Origin: Lachnospiraceae bacterium
GTDB lineage: Bacteria; Bacillota; Clostridia; Lachnospirales; Lachnospiraceae
Length of the DNA stretch: 64,000 bases
Direction: 5' to 3'
NCBI GenBank assembly: GCA_910574195.1
Contig: CAJTBF010000002.1
Location: 248,001 to 312,000, forward strand
The notes under the pieces were generated by a model, which saw nothing but the letters and a program-made list of their open reading frames with translations, was not told the DNA's origin and searched no databases. The translations under genes and the position numbers were made by a program. Positions 8,594 through 16,168 of the stretch are shown here, piece after piece; the first letter of the stretch is position 1, and the number at the start of each line of letters is the position of its first letter.

Positions 8594-9748
8594 ATGGTGA
8601 AGGTCAACGGGAAGACAGCGGATTTCAGTCTTCAGATCGCAGGCGCACAAAAGACCATGGAGAGCCGGGAAGCATCCGGCGACTTTCGAAAGCTTTTACA
8701 GGGAAAGCAGAATTCTACGGCAGAAGACAGTAAAGGAAGTACAGATGTAAAGGAAGATACAAAGCCGACGGAAAACAAAGAAACTTCTGTAGAAGGTACG
8801 GAGGATGAGAAGACACAGACGGATGATGTACAGGCAGAAGGACTGCTGACAGCATATCAAATCGGTCAGGAACTTCGTCCAGAGTTGATTCAGTTAGCGC
8901 CGAAGACGACTGCCGAGACGGAAGAGACAGCTTCAACAATGACAGAAGAATTGCCCGTGGGGGCGACGGAAAGTGCAGAGATCCCAGGAAAGAGCGCTTT
9001 GCCGATAACAGAAGAAGGAAAGTCTTCGGTTTTGACGATAGGAGCAACTGTACAGACCGTGGGAAAGGCAGAAGCAAAAGATATGATGCCAGTAAAGGAA
9101 AGCGCAGGATTGGAATTGCAAGGTGTTGCGGTGGAAGAGATAAAGCCGGAACAGAGCGCCGAACAGAATCCGGCACAGCAGAATACCGAACAGGAAAGTA
9201 CAGCAAGGGAACAGGCACAGCCTGACGACGGTATGATGCAGCAGATCGCAGCAACACAGATACAGCAGCCTGCGACACAGGGAGTACAAAGAGAGGTTTT
9301 CCCTGAAGAGAATGTGGCGCCAGTGCAGGTATCCCAGCCAGAGGAACTACCGGAGAAGGTGACAGATCAGATCTTGGCAAAAGTGAACGAGGGTGTCACA
9401 GAGTTCGAGATCCATATTGAACCCGAGAATCTGGGGAAAATTGCGGTAAAAATTTTGTATCAGGCCGGACAGGCGACGGTATCTATTTTGTGTTCTGAAA
9501 AGAGAGCATTGGATGTACTTGGGAATAATGCCCGTGAGATTGGGAACGTACTTCAGCGGAATCTGGGTGGCGAGACCACGATTATTGTAGAAAAGCAGGA
9601 AACAGATTATCTGCATCAGAACAGAGAAGATAATCAGCAAAGTCAACAGGATGCGCAGCAACAGCAGAAGAAGGAACAAAATCAGAAGCAGAATGCAGAA
9701 GATGCAGAACAATTTCTTCAGAGATTGCGGCTTGGACTGATGGGCTAA
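8594..9748 (+). CDS. fliK: Flagellar hook-length control protein FliK
   Basis: The 384-residue protein has a long low-complexity, Glu/Thr/Gln-rich N-terminal ruler region (about residues 40-250) and a C-terminal Flg_hook domain with EFEIHIEPENLGKIAVKI, then a Gln-rich tail (QQSQQDAQQQQKKEQNQKQN). This is the FliK plan: the N-terminal part measures the hook and the C-terminal part switches FlhB specificity. The start follows AAAGGAGGAAAAACC. The order fliJ-fliK-flgD fits the Bacillus-type operon. Confidence 0.92.
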   Translation: MVKVNGKTADFSLQIAGAQKTMESREASGDFRKLLQGKQNSTAEDSKGSTDVKEDTKPTENKETSVEGTEDEKTQTDDVQAEGLLTAYQIGQELRPELIQLAPKTTAETEETASTMTEELPVGATESAEIPGKSALPITEEGKSSVLTIGATVQTVGKAEAKDMMPVKESAGLELQGVAVEEIKPEQSAEQNPAQQNTEQESTAREQAQPDDGMMQQIAATQIQQPATQGVQREVFPEENVAPVQVSQPEELPEKVTDQILAKVNEGVTEFEIHIEPENLGKIAVKILYQAGQATVSILCSEKRALDVLGNNAREIGNVLQRNLGGETTIIVEKQETDYLHQNREDNQQSQQDAQQQQKKEQNQKQNAEDAEQFLQRLRLGLMG

Positions 9749-9765
9749 AGTGGAAAGGAGAGAAA

Positions 9766-10284
9766 ATGGCGGTAGAATTTAATAGCAACGCTGCACAGTA
9801 TGCATATAATGAATTACTGACTTCGCAGACGACAGCGACAGCGAATAATAGTACCATGACGATGGATGATTTCTGGCAGCTTCTGGCGGCACAATTACAA
9901 TATCAGGATATGACGAATCCCATGAGCAACAGTGAGATGCTGAGCCAGATGACACAGATGGCAACGATGAATGCGATGACACAGGTATCCGATGCGGTTG
10001 CGAAATTTGCAACAGTAACGAACAATTTGTCTTCTGTTACACTTACCACCTATTCTACAGGATTGCTTGGAAAAGAAGTGACCGTGGCGATTACAGATGA
10101 AAAAGGAAAGATCAAAGAAAAGATCAAAGGTGTGGTATCAGGTGTGGATCTCACCGGGGCGACGTCCGTATATGTAGACGGCAAGAAATACGAATTGTCT
10201 CAGGTGATGGCAATTGGTGAAGTGCCGGAAGAGAAAGAGGACGGAAGTAATACGACTTCCAAGCCGGAGGATTCTTCAAAATAA
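9766..10284 (+). CDS. flgD: Flagellar hook capping protein FlgD
   Basis: FlgD is the scaffold that caps the growing hook. The 172-residue product has the N-terminal family motif MTMDDFWQLLAAQLQYQDMTNPMSNSEM, followed by Met-rich SQMTQMATMNAMTQVSDAV. The remainder (GLLGKEVTVAITDEKGK, GVVSGVDLTGATSVYVDGKKYELSQVMAIGE) is the short hook-assembly core seen in Firmicutes. AAAGGAGAG lies just upstream. A short acidic Glu/Ser/Thr tail closes the protein. Confidence 0.93.
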   Translation: MAVEFNSNAAQYAYNELLTSQTTATANNSTMTMDDFWQLLAAQLQYQDMTNPMSNSEMLSQMTQMATMNAMTQVSDAVAKFATVTNNLSSVTLTTYSTGLLGKEVTVAITDEKGKIKEKIKGVVSGVDLTGATSVYVDGKKYELSQVMAIGEVPEEKEDGSNTTSKPEDSSK

Positions 10285-10351
10285 GTGTCTGAGAAACAAG
10301 ATCATATGGGCTGTCGCATAGTAGATTTTTAGATAAAGGCGGTGCACAAAA

Positions 10352-10762
10352 ATGAATAAGATCAATCAGATTACGAATGCCGGGACGCTAAAGCTGCAGC
10401 ATGCATCGACACAGCTTCAGGTGCAGACCAATGCGTCAGCAGGAATCAAGACAGGTGCCGCGAAGTCTTCGTTTGCAGATCTTTTGCAGCAGGAAGTGGA
10501 CCGGTCGCAGAATGTACAATTTTCCAGACATGCCGCACAGAGAGTGCAGGAACGGGGAATTGAGATGACAGAAAATCTTCTGCAGGACCTGAACCAGGCA
10601 ATTTCCAAAGCCCGGGAAAAGGGTGCAAAGGATGTGGTAGTGATCGGAAAGAGCGGAGCCTTTATTGTGAACGTTCCGAATAATATCGTAGTAACAACGA
10701 TGTCTGGAACAGAAATGAAAGAGAATATTTTTACGAATATTGACAGTGCTGTCTTAATGTAA
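10352..10762 (+). CDS. Flagellar operon protein, TIGR02530-like
   Basis: A 136-residue protein of the conserved family found between flgD and flgE in Firmicutes, annotated only as flagellar operon protein (TIGR02530). The recognisable part is VQFSRHAAQRVQERGIEMTENL and the following KAREKGAKDVVVIGKSGAFIVNVPNNIVVTTM. It probably helps hook assembly or export, but I know of no firm biochemical role. GGCGGTG precedes the ATG. Family recognition is from memory of the motif and the position. Confidence 0.8.
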   Translation: MNKINQITNAGTLKLQHASTQLQVQTNASAGIKTGAAKSSFADLLQQEVDRSQNVQFSRHAAQRVQERGIEMTENLLQDLNQAISKAREKGAKDVVVIGKSGAFIVNVPNNIVVTTMSGTEMKENIFTNIDSAVLM

Positions 10763-10849
10763 GCCGGACCATTTAAGGGAGCTTTTGGTATTTGCGCGAC
10801 TGGCAGATACCGAAGACAGCAGCAGAAAAAAGAAAGGAAGTAGAATGAA

Positions 10850-12190
10850 ATGGTCAGATCAATGATTGCAGGAGTTGCAGGACTCAAGGCACACCAGTCA
10901 AAGCTGGATGTAATCGGCAATAACATTGCAAATGTGAATACATGGGGATTCAAATCATATAGCTATAACTTTCAGGATTCTATGTATACGAATTCCATCA
11001 GCAGTGCAGGCGGAGATATCACGGCGGGAGCTGCCGGTGGACGAAATGCGTCTCAGGTAGGTTACGGTTCTCAGATCGCGTCTATCTCCACGGAATTCGG
11101 AACCGGAGCGCCGTCTCCCTCTTCCAATCCCATGGACTGTATGATTGATGGGACCGGATTTTTCCTTGTGGGAAATATGGTAAACGGAACTTTTACTAAC
11201 GTGGCAGATTCCGGTTTGTATCTGTCCAGGGTTGGGATTTTCCGTGTGGACAATAATGGGTATTTGGTAGATAATAACAGAAATTATGTGTATGGATATG
11301 CGCTGGAGGATGGAACCGGTATTCCGGAGATTCCGGCTACGGCGGCGACTTATACGATCAACAATACAATGGTAACACAGACACCGTCGAAGCCAGCTGA
11401 TAATACAACGAATCCGCCGACTCCGGCAGTACCGGCACAGATCACGATTGCGGGTGTGTCTGTTGCAACCAGTGAGAAAGCGAAGTTCCAGGATCAGGTA
11501 CAGGACTGGATTGCGGAAGTGACGAAAACCGGCGGACAATTTGAGGGATACACGGTGTCCATGTTGAACTATAATGAAAACACAAAGACCGTGAACCTGA
11601 GAATCACGGCAAATGTGACGGGGACGGCCGGCGATGTGGGCGCAGGCCCGGCTCCGGCTCCAGGTGGAACAAAAGGTTCCGTAGCAGATATGCCTTGGGG
11701 GAATGATCCGGCTGGAAATCCTATCACTGCAGATGCTACTGCGGCTGTAGACCGTGTTCCAGGCGTTGCAGCAGTGTATTCAGAGGAACTGTCCGCGATT
11801 CGGATACCGAGAGATCCTACGACGGGAATGCAGTATGATATCCAGAGTTATAAGATTAATGAGGATGGAACCATCATGGGTACCGATACCCAGAACCGGA
11901 CCATTGCTATTGGACAATTGGCGCTGGTAGCAGTGGAGAATCCAAACGGTCTGGAAAAGGGAGATGGATATTACTATAATATCGGTCCCAATGCCGGAGA
12001 CGTAGAGGCGATGAAGCCCAACGGCGGTCCTACCGGAAAGATCATGGGCGGTTATCTGGAAATGGCCAATGTAGACCTGGCTAATGAATTTTCCAATATG
12101 ATTACCACTCAGAGAGGATTCCAGGCAAATTCCAAGATTATCACAGTGACGGATGAGATGTTGCAGGAACTTGTAAATATGAAGAGATAG
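10850..12190 (+). CDS. flgE: Flagellar hook protein FlgE
   Basis: A 446-residue hook subunit. The N-terminal rod/hook signature is MIAGVAGLKAHQSKLDVIGNNIANVNTWGFK, the middle is a variable surface domain with a Pro-rich stretch (residues about 180-210), and the C-terminal helix is MANVDLANEFSNMITTQRGFQANSKIITVTDEMLQELVNMKR. These ends form the coiled core of the hook tube. ATG 10850 follows AAAGGAAGTAGA. A strong stem-loop lies 40 bases after its stop. Confidence 0.96.
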   Translation: MVRSMIAGVAGLKAHQSKLDVIGNNIANVNTWGFKSYSYNFQDSMYTNSISSAGGDITAGAAGGRNASQVGYGSQIASISTEFGTGAPSPSSNPMDCMIDGTGFFLVGNMVNGTFTNVADSGLYLSRVGIFRVDNNGYLVDNNRNYVYGYALEDGTGIPEIPATAATYTINNTMVTQTPSKPADNTTNPPTPAVPAQITIAGVSVATSEKAKFQDQVQDWIAEVTKTGGQFEGYTVSMLNYNENTKTVNLRITANVTGTAGDVGAGPAPAPGGTKGSVADMPWGNDPAGNPITADATAAVDRVPGVAAVYSEELSAIRIPRDPTTGMQYDIQSYKINEDGTIMGTDTQNRTIAIGQLALVAVENPNGLEKGDGYYYNIGPNAGDVEAMKPNGGPTGKIMGGYLEMANVDLANEFSNMITTQRGFQANSKIITVTDEMLQELVNMKR

Positions 12191-12229
12191 TAAAAGGGAA
12201 GTTTATAGAAAGCTGGTTATTGTTTACAT

Positions 12230-12257
12230 GGTGCCGTGCGTTCTTCTGCACGGCACC
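12230..12257 (+). promoter_or_regulatory. Strong stem-loop after flgE without T-tract
   Basis: GGTGCCGTGC and GCACGGCACC form a perfect 10-bp, GC-rich stem around an 8-base loop, in the 168-base gap between flgE and flbD. The following bases (TGCATGCAGG) are not T-rich, so it is not a standard terminator. An mRNA 3'-end stabiliser or processing site for the abundant hook transcript is the likeliest role. Confidence 0.55.
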
Positions 12258-12358
12258 TGCATGCAGGAGAAATCGTTACCGTTCCTACTTTATGGGGATT
12301 CTGGTAGCGACAAGTATATATATTTTGGCAGTGTTTGAAATTCAAGAGGGTTTGTGTT

Positions 12359-12556
12359 ATGATTATGCTTACGAAATTGAACAATGAAAAAATAGTGCTG
12401 AACAGCGCACAGATAGAAGCAATCGAGATCATCCCGGAATCAAAGGTCATTATGATGAACGGAAAGTTTTATATTGTGACAGAGAGTGCAGAAGAAATAA
12501 TCGAGAAAACAATTGCGTACAATGGAAAAGTCCATTGTTACCGTGCAGATAGATAA
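12359..12556 (+). CDS. flbD: Flagellar FlbD-family protein
   Basis: A 65-residue protein of the small FlbD (YlzI/SwrD) family: MIMLTKLNNEKIVLNSAQIEAIEIIPESKVIMMNGKFYIV, with the typical NGKxYIV core and a C-terminal helix. In B. subtilis the homologue (SwrD) supports swarming by increasing motor power. ATG 12359 is chosen because AGAGGG lies 8 bases upstream; the ORF extends further upstream in frame without homology. It lies directly before motA, fitting a motor-power role. Confidence 0.85.
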   Translation: MIMLTKLNNEKIVLNSAQIEAIEIIPESKVIMMNGKFYIVTESAEEIIEKTIAYNGKVHCYRADR

Positions 12557-12577
12557 AAAGTAAGGTGGTGAGTTGAC

Positions 12578-13402
12578 GTGGACATAACGAATATCGTAGG
12601 ATTACTTGTAGGAATTGTATTGATTGTATTCGTCGGAATTTCTCCTGCAAAGCTTGGGAATTTCTGGGATGGAGCGAGTGTGGCGATTGTGTTGGGCGGT
12701 ACGATTTCAGCCATAATTGCCAGTTATCCTTTAAGTACCCTGGCAGGAATTCCGAAACAGTTGATCAAACTGATTCAGGGCAAAAAATATGATATGGGCG
12801 CTCTGATCGATAAGTTGGAAGAACTGGCGCAGCTTGCAAGAAAGAACGGTTTGCTTGCGCTGGAAGAAAAGGCCAACGAGCTGGAGGATCCTTTTTTCAA
12901 GCAGGGGATTATGTTGATCGTGGATGCGACGGAACCGGAAGAGGTGCGAAGCCTCCTGGAAAATGAACTGGATACCATGGCGGCGAGACATGAAGAAAGC
13001 ATCGGGCTTTTCAACCGGGCTTCGGCGGCGGCGCCGGCGTTTGGTATGATCGGTACGCTGGTCGGACTGGTGAACATGTTGAAGGGAATGAATCTGGATG
13101 GAGACGGTGCATCAGATATCGGCCCGGCAATGGCGACGGCATTGATCACCACATTTTACGGATGTATTCTTGCCAACATGATTTTTAATCCGATTGCCAG
13201 CAAGTTGTCAATAAGGAATGAAGAAGAGTTGTTGTATAAGCAGGTGATGATAGAAGGGGTTCTTGCAATCCAGGCCGGAGATAATCCGAAGTTCTTAAAA
13301 GAAAAGCTGGTAACCTATCTGAAACAGTCCTCACGGGCAAAAATCCTTGATCCAGAAGCCGCAGGAAAGAGTAAAGGCAAACAAGAACCAGCCGGCGAGT
13401 AA
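12578..13402 (+). CDS. motA: Flagellar motor stator protein MotA
   Basis: MotA forms the stator ring that pushes on FliG. The 274-residue protein has four predicted membrane helices: an N-terminal pair (IVGLLVGIVLIVFVGI, ASVAIVLGGTISAIIASYPL) and a C-terminal pair (PAFGMIGTLVGLVNML, GPAMATALITTFYGCILANMIFNPIASKL) separated by a charged cytoplasmic loop. The start is GTG 12578 with AAGGTGGTGAG upstream. Placing motA-motB inside the fla operon between flbD and fliM is common in clostridia and unlike B. subtilis. The coupling ion cannot be decided by eye. Confidence 0.95.
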   Translation: MDITNIVGLLVGIVLIVFVGISPAKLGNFWDGASVAIVLGGTISAIIASYPLSTLAGIPKQLIKLIQGKKYDMGALIDKLEELAQLARKNGLLALEEKANELEDPFFKQGIMLIVDATEPEEVRSLLENELDTMAARHEESIGLFNRASAAAPAFGMIGTLVGLVNMLKGMNLDGDGASDIGPAMATALITTFYGCILANMIFNPIASKLSIRNEEELLYKQVMIEGVLAIQAGDNPKFLKEKLVTYLKQSSRAKILDPEAAGKSKGKQEPAGE

Positions 13403-13429
13403 TGATATATTAGGGAGGATCGAAGGAAT

Positions 13430-14173
13430 ATGAAAAAGAGACCAAAGTCATCCGGAGGCGGAGCCAACTGGATGGATACATACGGAGATTTGGTGACACT
13501 GTTGCTCTGTTTTTTCGTGCTTTTATATTCCATTTCCACGATCGACCAGGCAAAGTGGATTCAGATTGTAAAAAGTTTTAACCCGGATGCAAAAGAAGTA
13601 TCCCAGATTGCGGAGAACCCGGATGTTGATGCAAATGACGAGGTACCCGGCGGTGTGGAGGCGGATGAGTTTGACGGATTGTATGAAGCGTTATTGAAAG
13701 CGATACAGGAAGCCGGACTGGAAGGAGAGGTAGAATTATATAAAGGAGATGGTTACACATTTATCACCTTTCAGGATAATGTATTCTTTGATGGTGACAG
13801 CTCCATTATCAAAGAAGAAGGGAAATCCATCCTCACTACATTTTCTAACATTGTTGCCGGCGTCTCAGATTCTATAAAAGAGATACAGGTGCTGGGACAT
13901 ACGACGCAGGCGGATCCGAACCAGATGAACGAACCGGAATCAGACCGTGTACTTTCCGCAGAACGAGCGGCGAGAGTGGTGGCGTTCATACAGCAGCGTA
14001 CAACAGTACCGGCAGACAGAATGGTGGCGGTAGGGTACGGACAGTTTCGTCCGATTGCTCCTTTCGATACAGCGGAAAACCGGGCAAAAAACCGAAGAGT
14101 GGAGTTGCTGATTACGAAGTCAGATGCAGTACAGCATAGTCTGGAAGAGTATTATCAAGAGATGAACCGGTAA
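13430..14173 (+). CDS. motB: Flagellar motor stator protein MotB
   Basis: The 247-residue product has a short basic N-terminus, a single membrane helix with the ion-carrying aspartate (MDTYGDLVTLLLCFFVLLYS, Asp20), a plug/linker, and a C-terminal OmpA-like peptidoglycan-binding domain (QVLGHTTQADPNQ, SAERAARVVAFIQQR, VGYGQFRPIAPFDTAENRAKNRRVELLI). It anchors the MotA ring to the wall. It follows motA by 27 bases with its own GGGAGGA site. fliL, usually next in clostridia, is missing; fliM begins 27 bases later. Confidence 0.95.
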   Translation: MKKRPKSSGGGANWMDTYGDLVTLLLCFFVLLYSISTIDQAKWIQIVKSFNPDAKEVSQIAENPDVDANDEVPGGVEADEFDGLYEALLKAIQEAGLEGEVELYKGDGYTFITFQDNVFFDGDSSIIKEEGKSILTTFSNIVAGVSDSIKEIQVLGHTTQADPNQMNEPESDRVLSAERAARVVAFIQQRTTVPADRMVAVGYGQFRPIAPFDTAENRAKNRRVELLITKSDAVQHSLEEYYQEMNR

Positions 14174-14200
14174 GATTGAAAAGGAAAGTGGGAGTTTGGC

Positions 14201-15220
14201 ATGGCAGAAGTATTATCACAAAGTCAGATAGATGCACTTTTGAATTCACTGCAGAATTCGGAAGAAGAGACTGTGGAGGATAAACCGAAGCAGTCGGAGC
14301 CGGAATATAGAAAATATGACTTCTTTAGTCCGAAAAAATATACCAAGGATAAGCTGAAGATGCTGCGTAGTGTTTATGACAATTATGCTAGAATTTTTGC
14401 ATCCCAGATCAACGGGCTATTCCGTGTGGCAAGTGAAGTGGAGGTCGTAGGAGTAGAGGAGCAGCGTTATTATGAATTTTCTAACGCGTTGAATGAAAAT
14501 GACATCATCGCACTTGTACAGACGGAACTGGTGGATCACTCCAGTAATCCGCCGATTATTTATCATATTGATCCTATCCTGATGAGTTCTATGATTGACC
14601 ATATGCTGGGAGGGACTGGTACGGTAGATATGACGGTGGATATGTCTTATACATACACAGAGATTGAACTTGCGTTATATGAGAAAATTATTAAGTATCC
14701 GATTTCGATCACTTCCGATGTATGGGGGGGATATCTGGATCTGAAAGTGGAGTTTGACGGAGTGGAAGAAAATCCAAGTATGTTCCAGGAAATCAGTGTG
14801 GATGAGACCGTAGTGATTATTATGCTGACAATTAATATGGGCGGGGTCAGCGGTATTATGAATATCTGTATTCCTGGAACATTAATGAGTAATATTTTTG
14901 AGATCATTGATAAGACGAAGCACATAGCCAATAAGAATGGTATAGAGGTAAAAGGCAATCGGGATGATATCATGGAAAGTATCAGGGAGTCCAAGATGGA
15001 TGTCATGGCGCAGCTTGGAATTGCACAATTGAACCTGGATGATGTATATAATCTCCATGTAGGCGATGTGATTGATTTGAATAAGCCGCAGAATTCATTG
15101 GTTTCCCTGTATGTGGAAGGGCAGCCCTGGTTCAATGGTCAGTTGGGTGTACATCATAAGAATATGGCGGTCAAAATCGAGGATCGTATTTTAGAAAGCA
15201 AAGAAGAAGCGGCAGGATGA
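14201..15220 (+). CDS. fliM: Flagellar motor switch protein FliM
   Basis: FliM is the C-ring protein that binds CheY. The 339-residue product opens with the CheY-docking peptide EVLSQSQIDALLNSL, followed by a short acidic linker, the core YDFFSPKKYTKDKLKMLRSVYDNYARIFASQING, the GGTGTVD loop in the CheC-like middle, and a C-terminal SpoA (FliN-like) domain (MDVMAQLGIAQLNLDDVYNLHVGDVIDLNK). The docking peptide resembles the three repeats found in FliY downstream. Confidence 0.96.
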   Translation: MAEVLSQSQIDALLNSLQNSEEETVEDKPKQSEPEYRKYDFFSPKKYTKDKLKMLRSVYDNYARIFASQINGLFRVASEVEVVGVEEQRYYEFSNALNENDIIALVQTELVDHSSNPPIIYHIDPILMSSMIDHMLGGTGTVDMTVDMSYTYTEIELALYEKIIKYPISITSDVWGGYLDLKVEFDGVEENPSMFQEISVDETVVIIMLTINMGGVSGIMNICIPGTLMSNIFEIIDKTKHIANKNGIEVKGNRDDIMESIRESKMDVMAQLGIAQLNLDDVYNLHVGDVIDLNKPQNSLVSLYVEGQPWFNGQLGVHHKNMAVKIEDRILESKEEAAG

Positions 15221-15257
15221 TATTTGGGTTTCGAATCGTGATTACCAGATAAAATAG

Positions 15258-15286
15258 TTGAATTATCTGTGTATATAAATTACAAT
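15258..15286 (+). promoter_or_regulatory. Putative internal promoter upstream of cheY
   Basis: TTGAAT (15258-15263) and TACAAT (15281-15286) are 17 bases apart in the 93-base gap between fliM and cheY. It could uncouple cheY-flgC-fliY-fliO and downstream genes from the upstream operon part. Confidence 0.5.
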
Positions 15287-15313
15287 GAGTATAAAAAAGT
15301 GAGGTAAAGAAAA

Positions 15314-15673
15314 ATGGCAAAAATTTTATTAGTGGATGATGCGGCGTTTATGAGAATGATGTTGAAGAATGCATTGAGTCAGGCTGGTTATACGGATCTC
15401 ATAGAGGCGGAGGACGGCGTAAAAGCGGTGGAAGCCTATACTGCGGAGAAGCCGGATCTTGTGTTTATGGATATTACCATGCCGAATAAGGACGGATTGG
15501 AGACATTGAAAGAAATTAAAGCGATGGATCCGAATGCCACGATTGTAATGTGTTCCGCGATGGGACAGGAAGCGATGGTTATGGACTCCATAAAATCAGG
15601 TGCGAAGGACTTTATTGTGAAGCCTTTTAAACCGGAACGTATTTTGTCAACAGTCAAGAAAATTCTGGGTTAA
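15314..15673 (+). CDS. cheY: Chemotaxis response regulator CheY
   Basis: A single-domain receiver of 119 residues. Acidic pocket residues Asp8/Asp9, phospho-acceptor Asp53 (LVFMDITMPNKDG), the Ser81 switch residue (VMCSAMGQEAM) and Lys103 (DFIVKPFKP) are all present, so it should be phosphorylatable. There is no output domain. Phospho-CheY binds FliM and FliY and alters motor rotation. GTGAGG lies upstream. Its place after fliM matches the clostridial switch cluster, but flgC has been placed between it and fliY. Confidence 0.96.
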   Translation: MAKILLVDDAAFMRMMLKNALSQAGYTDLIEAEDGVKAVEAYTAEKPDLVFMDITMPNKDGLETLKEIKAMDPNATIVMCSAMGQEAMVMDSIKSGAKDFIVKPFKPERILSTVKKILG

Positions 15674-15687
15674 TAAGGAGGCTCACT

Positions 15688-16131
15688 ATGTCTTTTCTGA
15701 ATTCATTTGATATCAGTGCATCTGGTCTCACTGCGCAGCGGCAGAGGTTGGATATTGCATCTGAGAATATTGCGAATACGGAGACGACCAGAACAGAAAG
15801 CGGCGGGCCGTATCGGAGAAAGATGGTGGTACTTCAGGAGATTCCTTCGACTTCTTTTCGCTCAAAGTTCAACAGTCTTTTGAATAAAACAGCACTTTCC
15901 AAAGGTGGGGTGCAGGTAACAGACATTGTAGAGGATGCAAGAGACTTGAATCCTGTATATAATCCAGAGCATCCGGATGCCAATGCAGAGGGGTATGTGA
16001 TGATGCCGAATGTAGATCCTGTGAAGGAGACGATTGACGCAATGTCTGCAACAAGATCTTATGAGGCGAACATTACCGCATTTAATGCCATGAAGTTAAT
16101 GGCGCAAAAGGCGTTGGATATTGGAAAATAG
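15688..16131 (+). CDS. flgC: Flagellar basal-body rod protein FlgC, relocated
   Basis: The 147-residue product has the FlgC signature: FDISASGLTAQRQRLDIASENIANTETTRT, then YRRKMVVLQEI, PVYNPEHPDANAEGYVMMPNVDPVKETIDAMSATRSYEANITAFNAMKLMAQKALDIGK. FlgC is a proximal rod subunit. In most bacteria the gene lies directly after flgB; here it lies about 13 kb away between cheY and fliY, with its own AAGGAGG site. The sequence looks intact, so the rod should be complete. Confidence 0.94.
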   Translation: MSFLNSFDISASGLTAQRQRLDIASENIANTETTRTESGGPYRRKMVVLQEIPSTSFRSKFNSLLNKTALSKGGVQVTDIVEDARDLNPVYNPEHPDANAEGYVMMPNVDPVKETIDAMSATRSYEANITAFNAMKLMAQKALDIGK

Positions 16132-16168
16132 AAACAGGGGGATTCCCTGAAAAGAAAGAAGGGATAGT

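Noticed and set aside
8715-9380. 221-codon minus-strand frame in fliK
   Set aside because: It is a shadow of the low-complexity part of fliK, rich in Leu, Pro and Ser.
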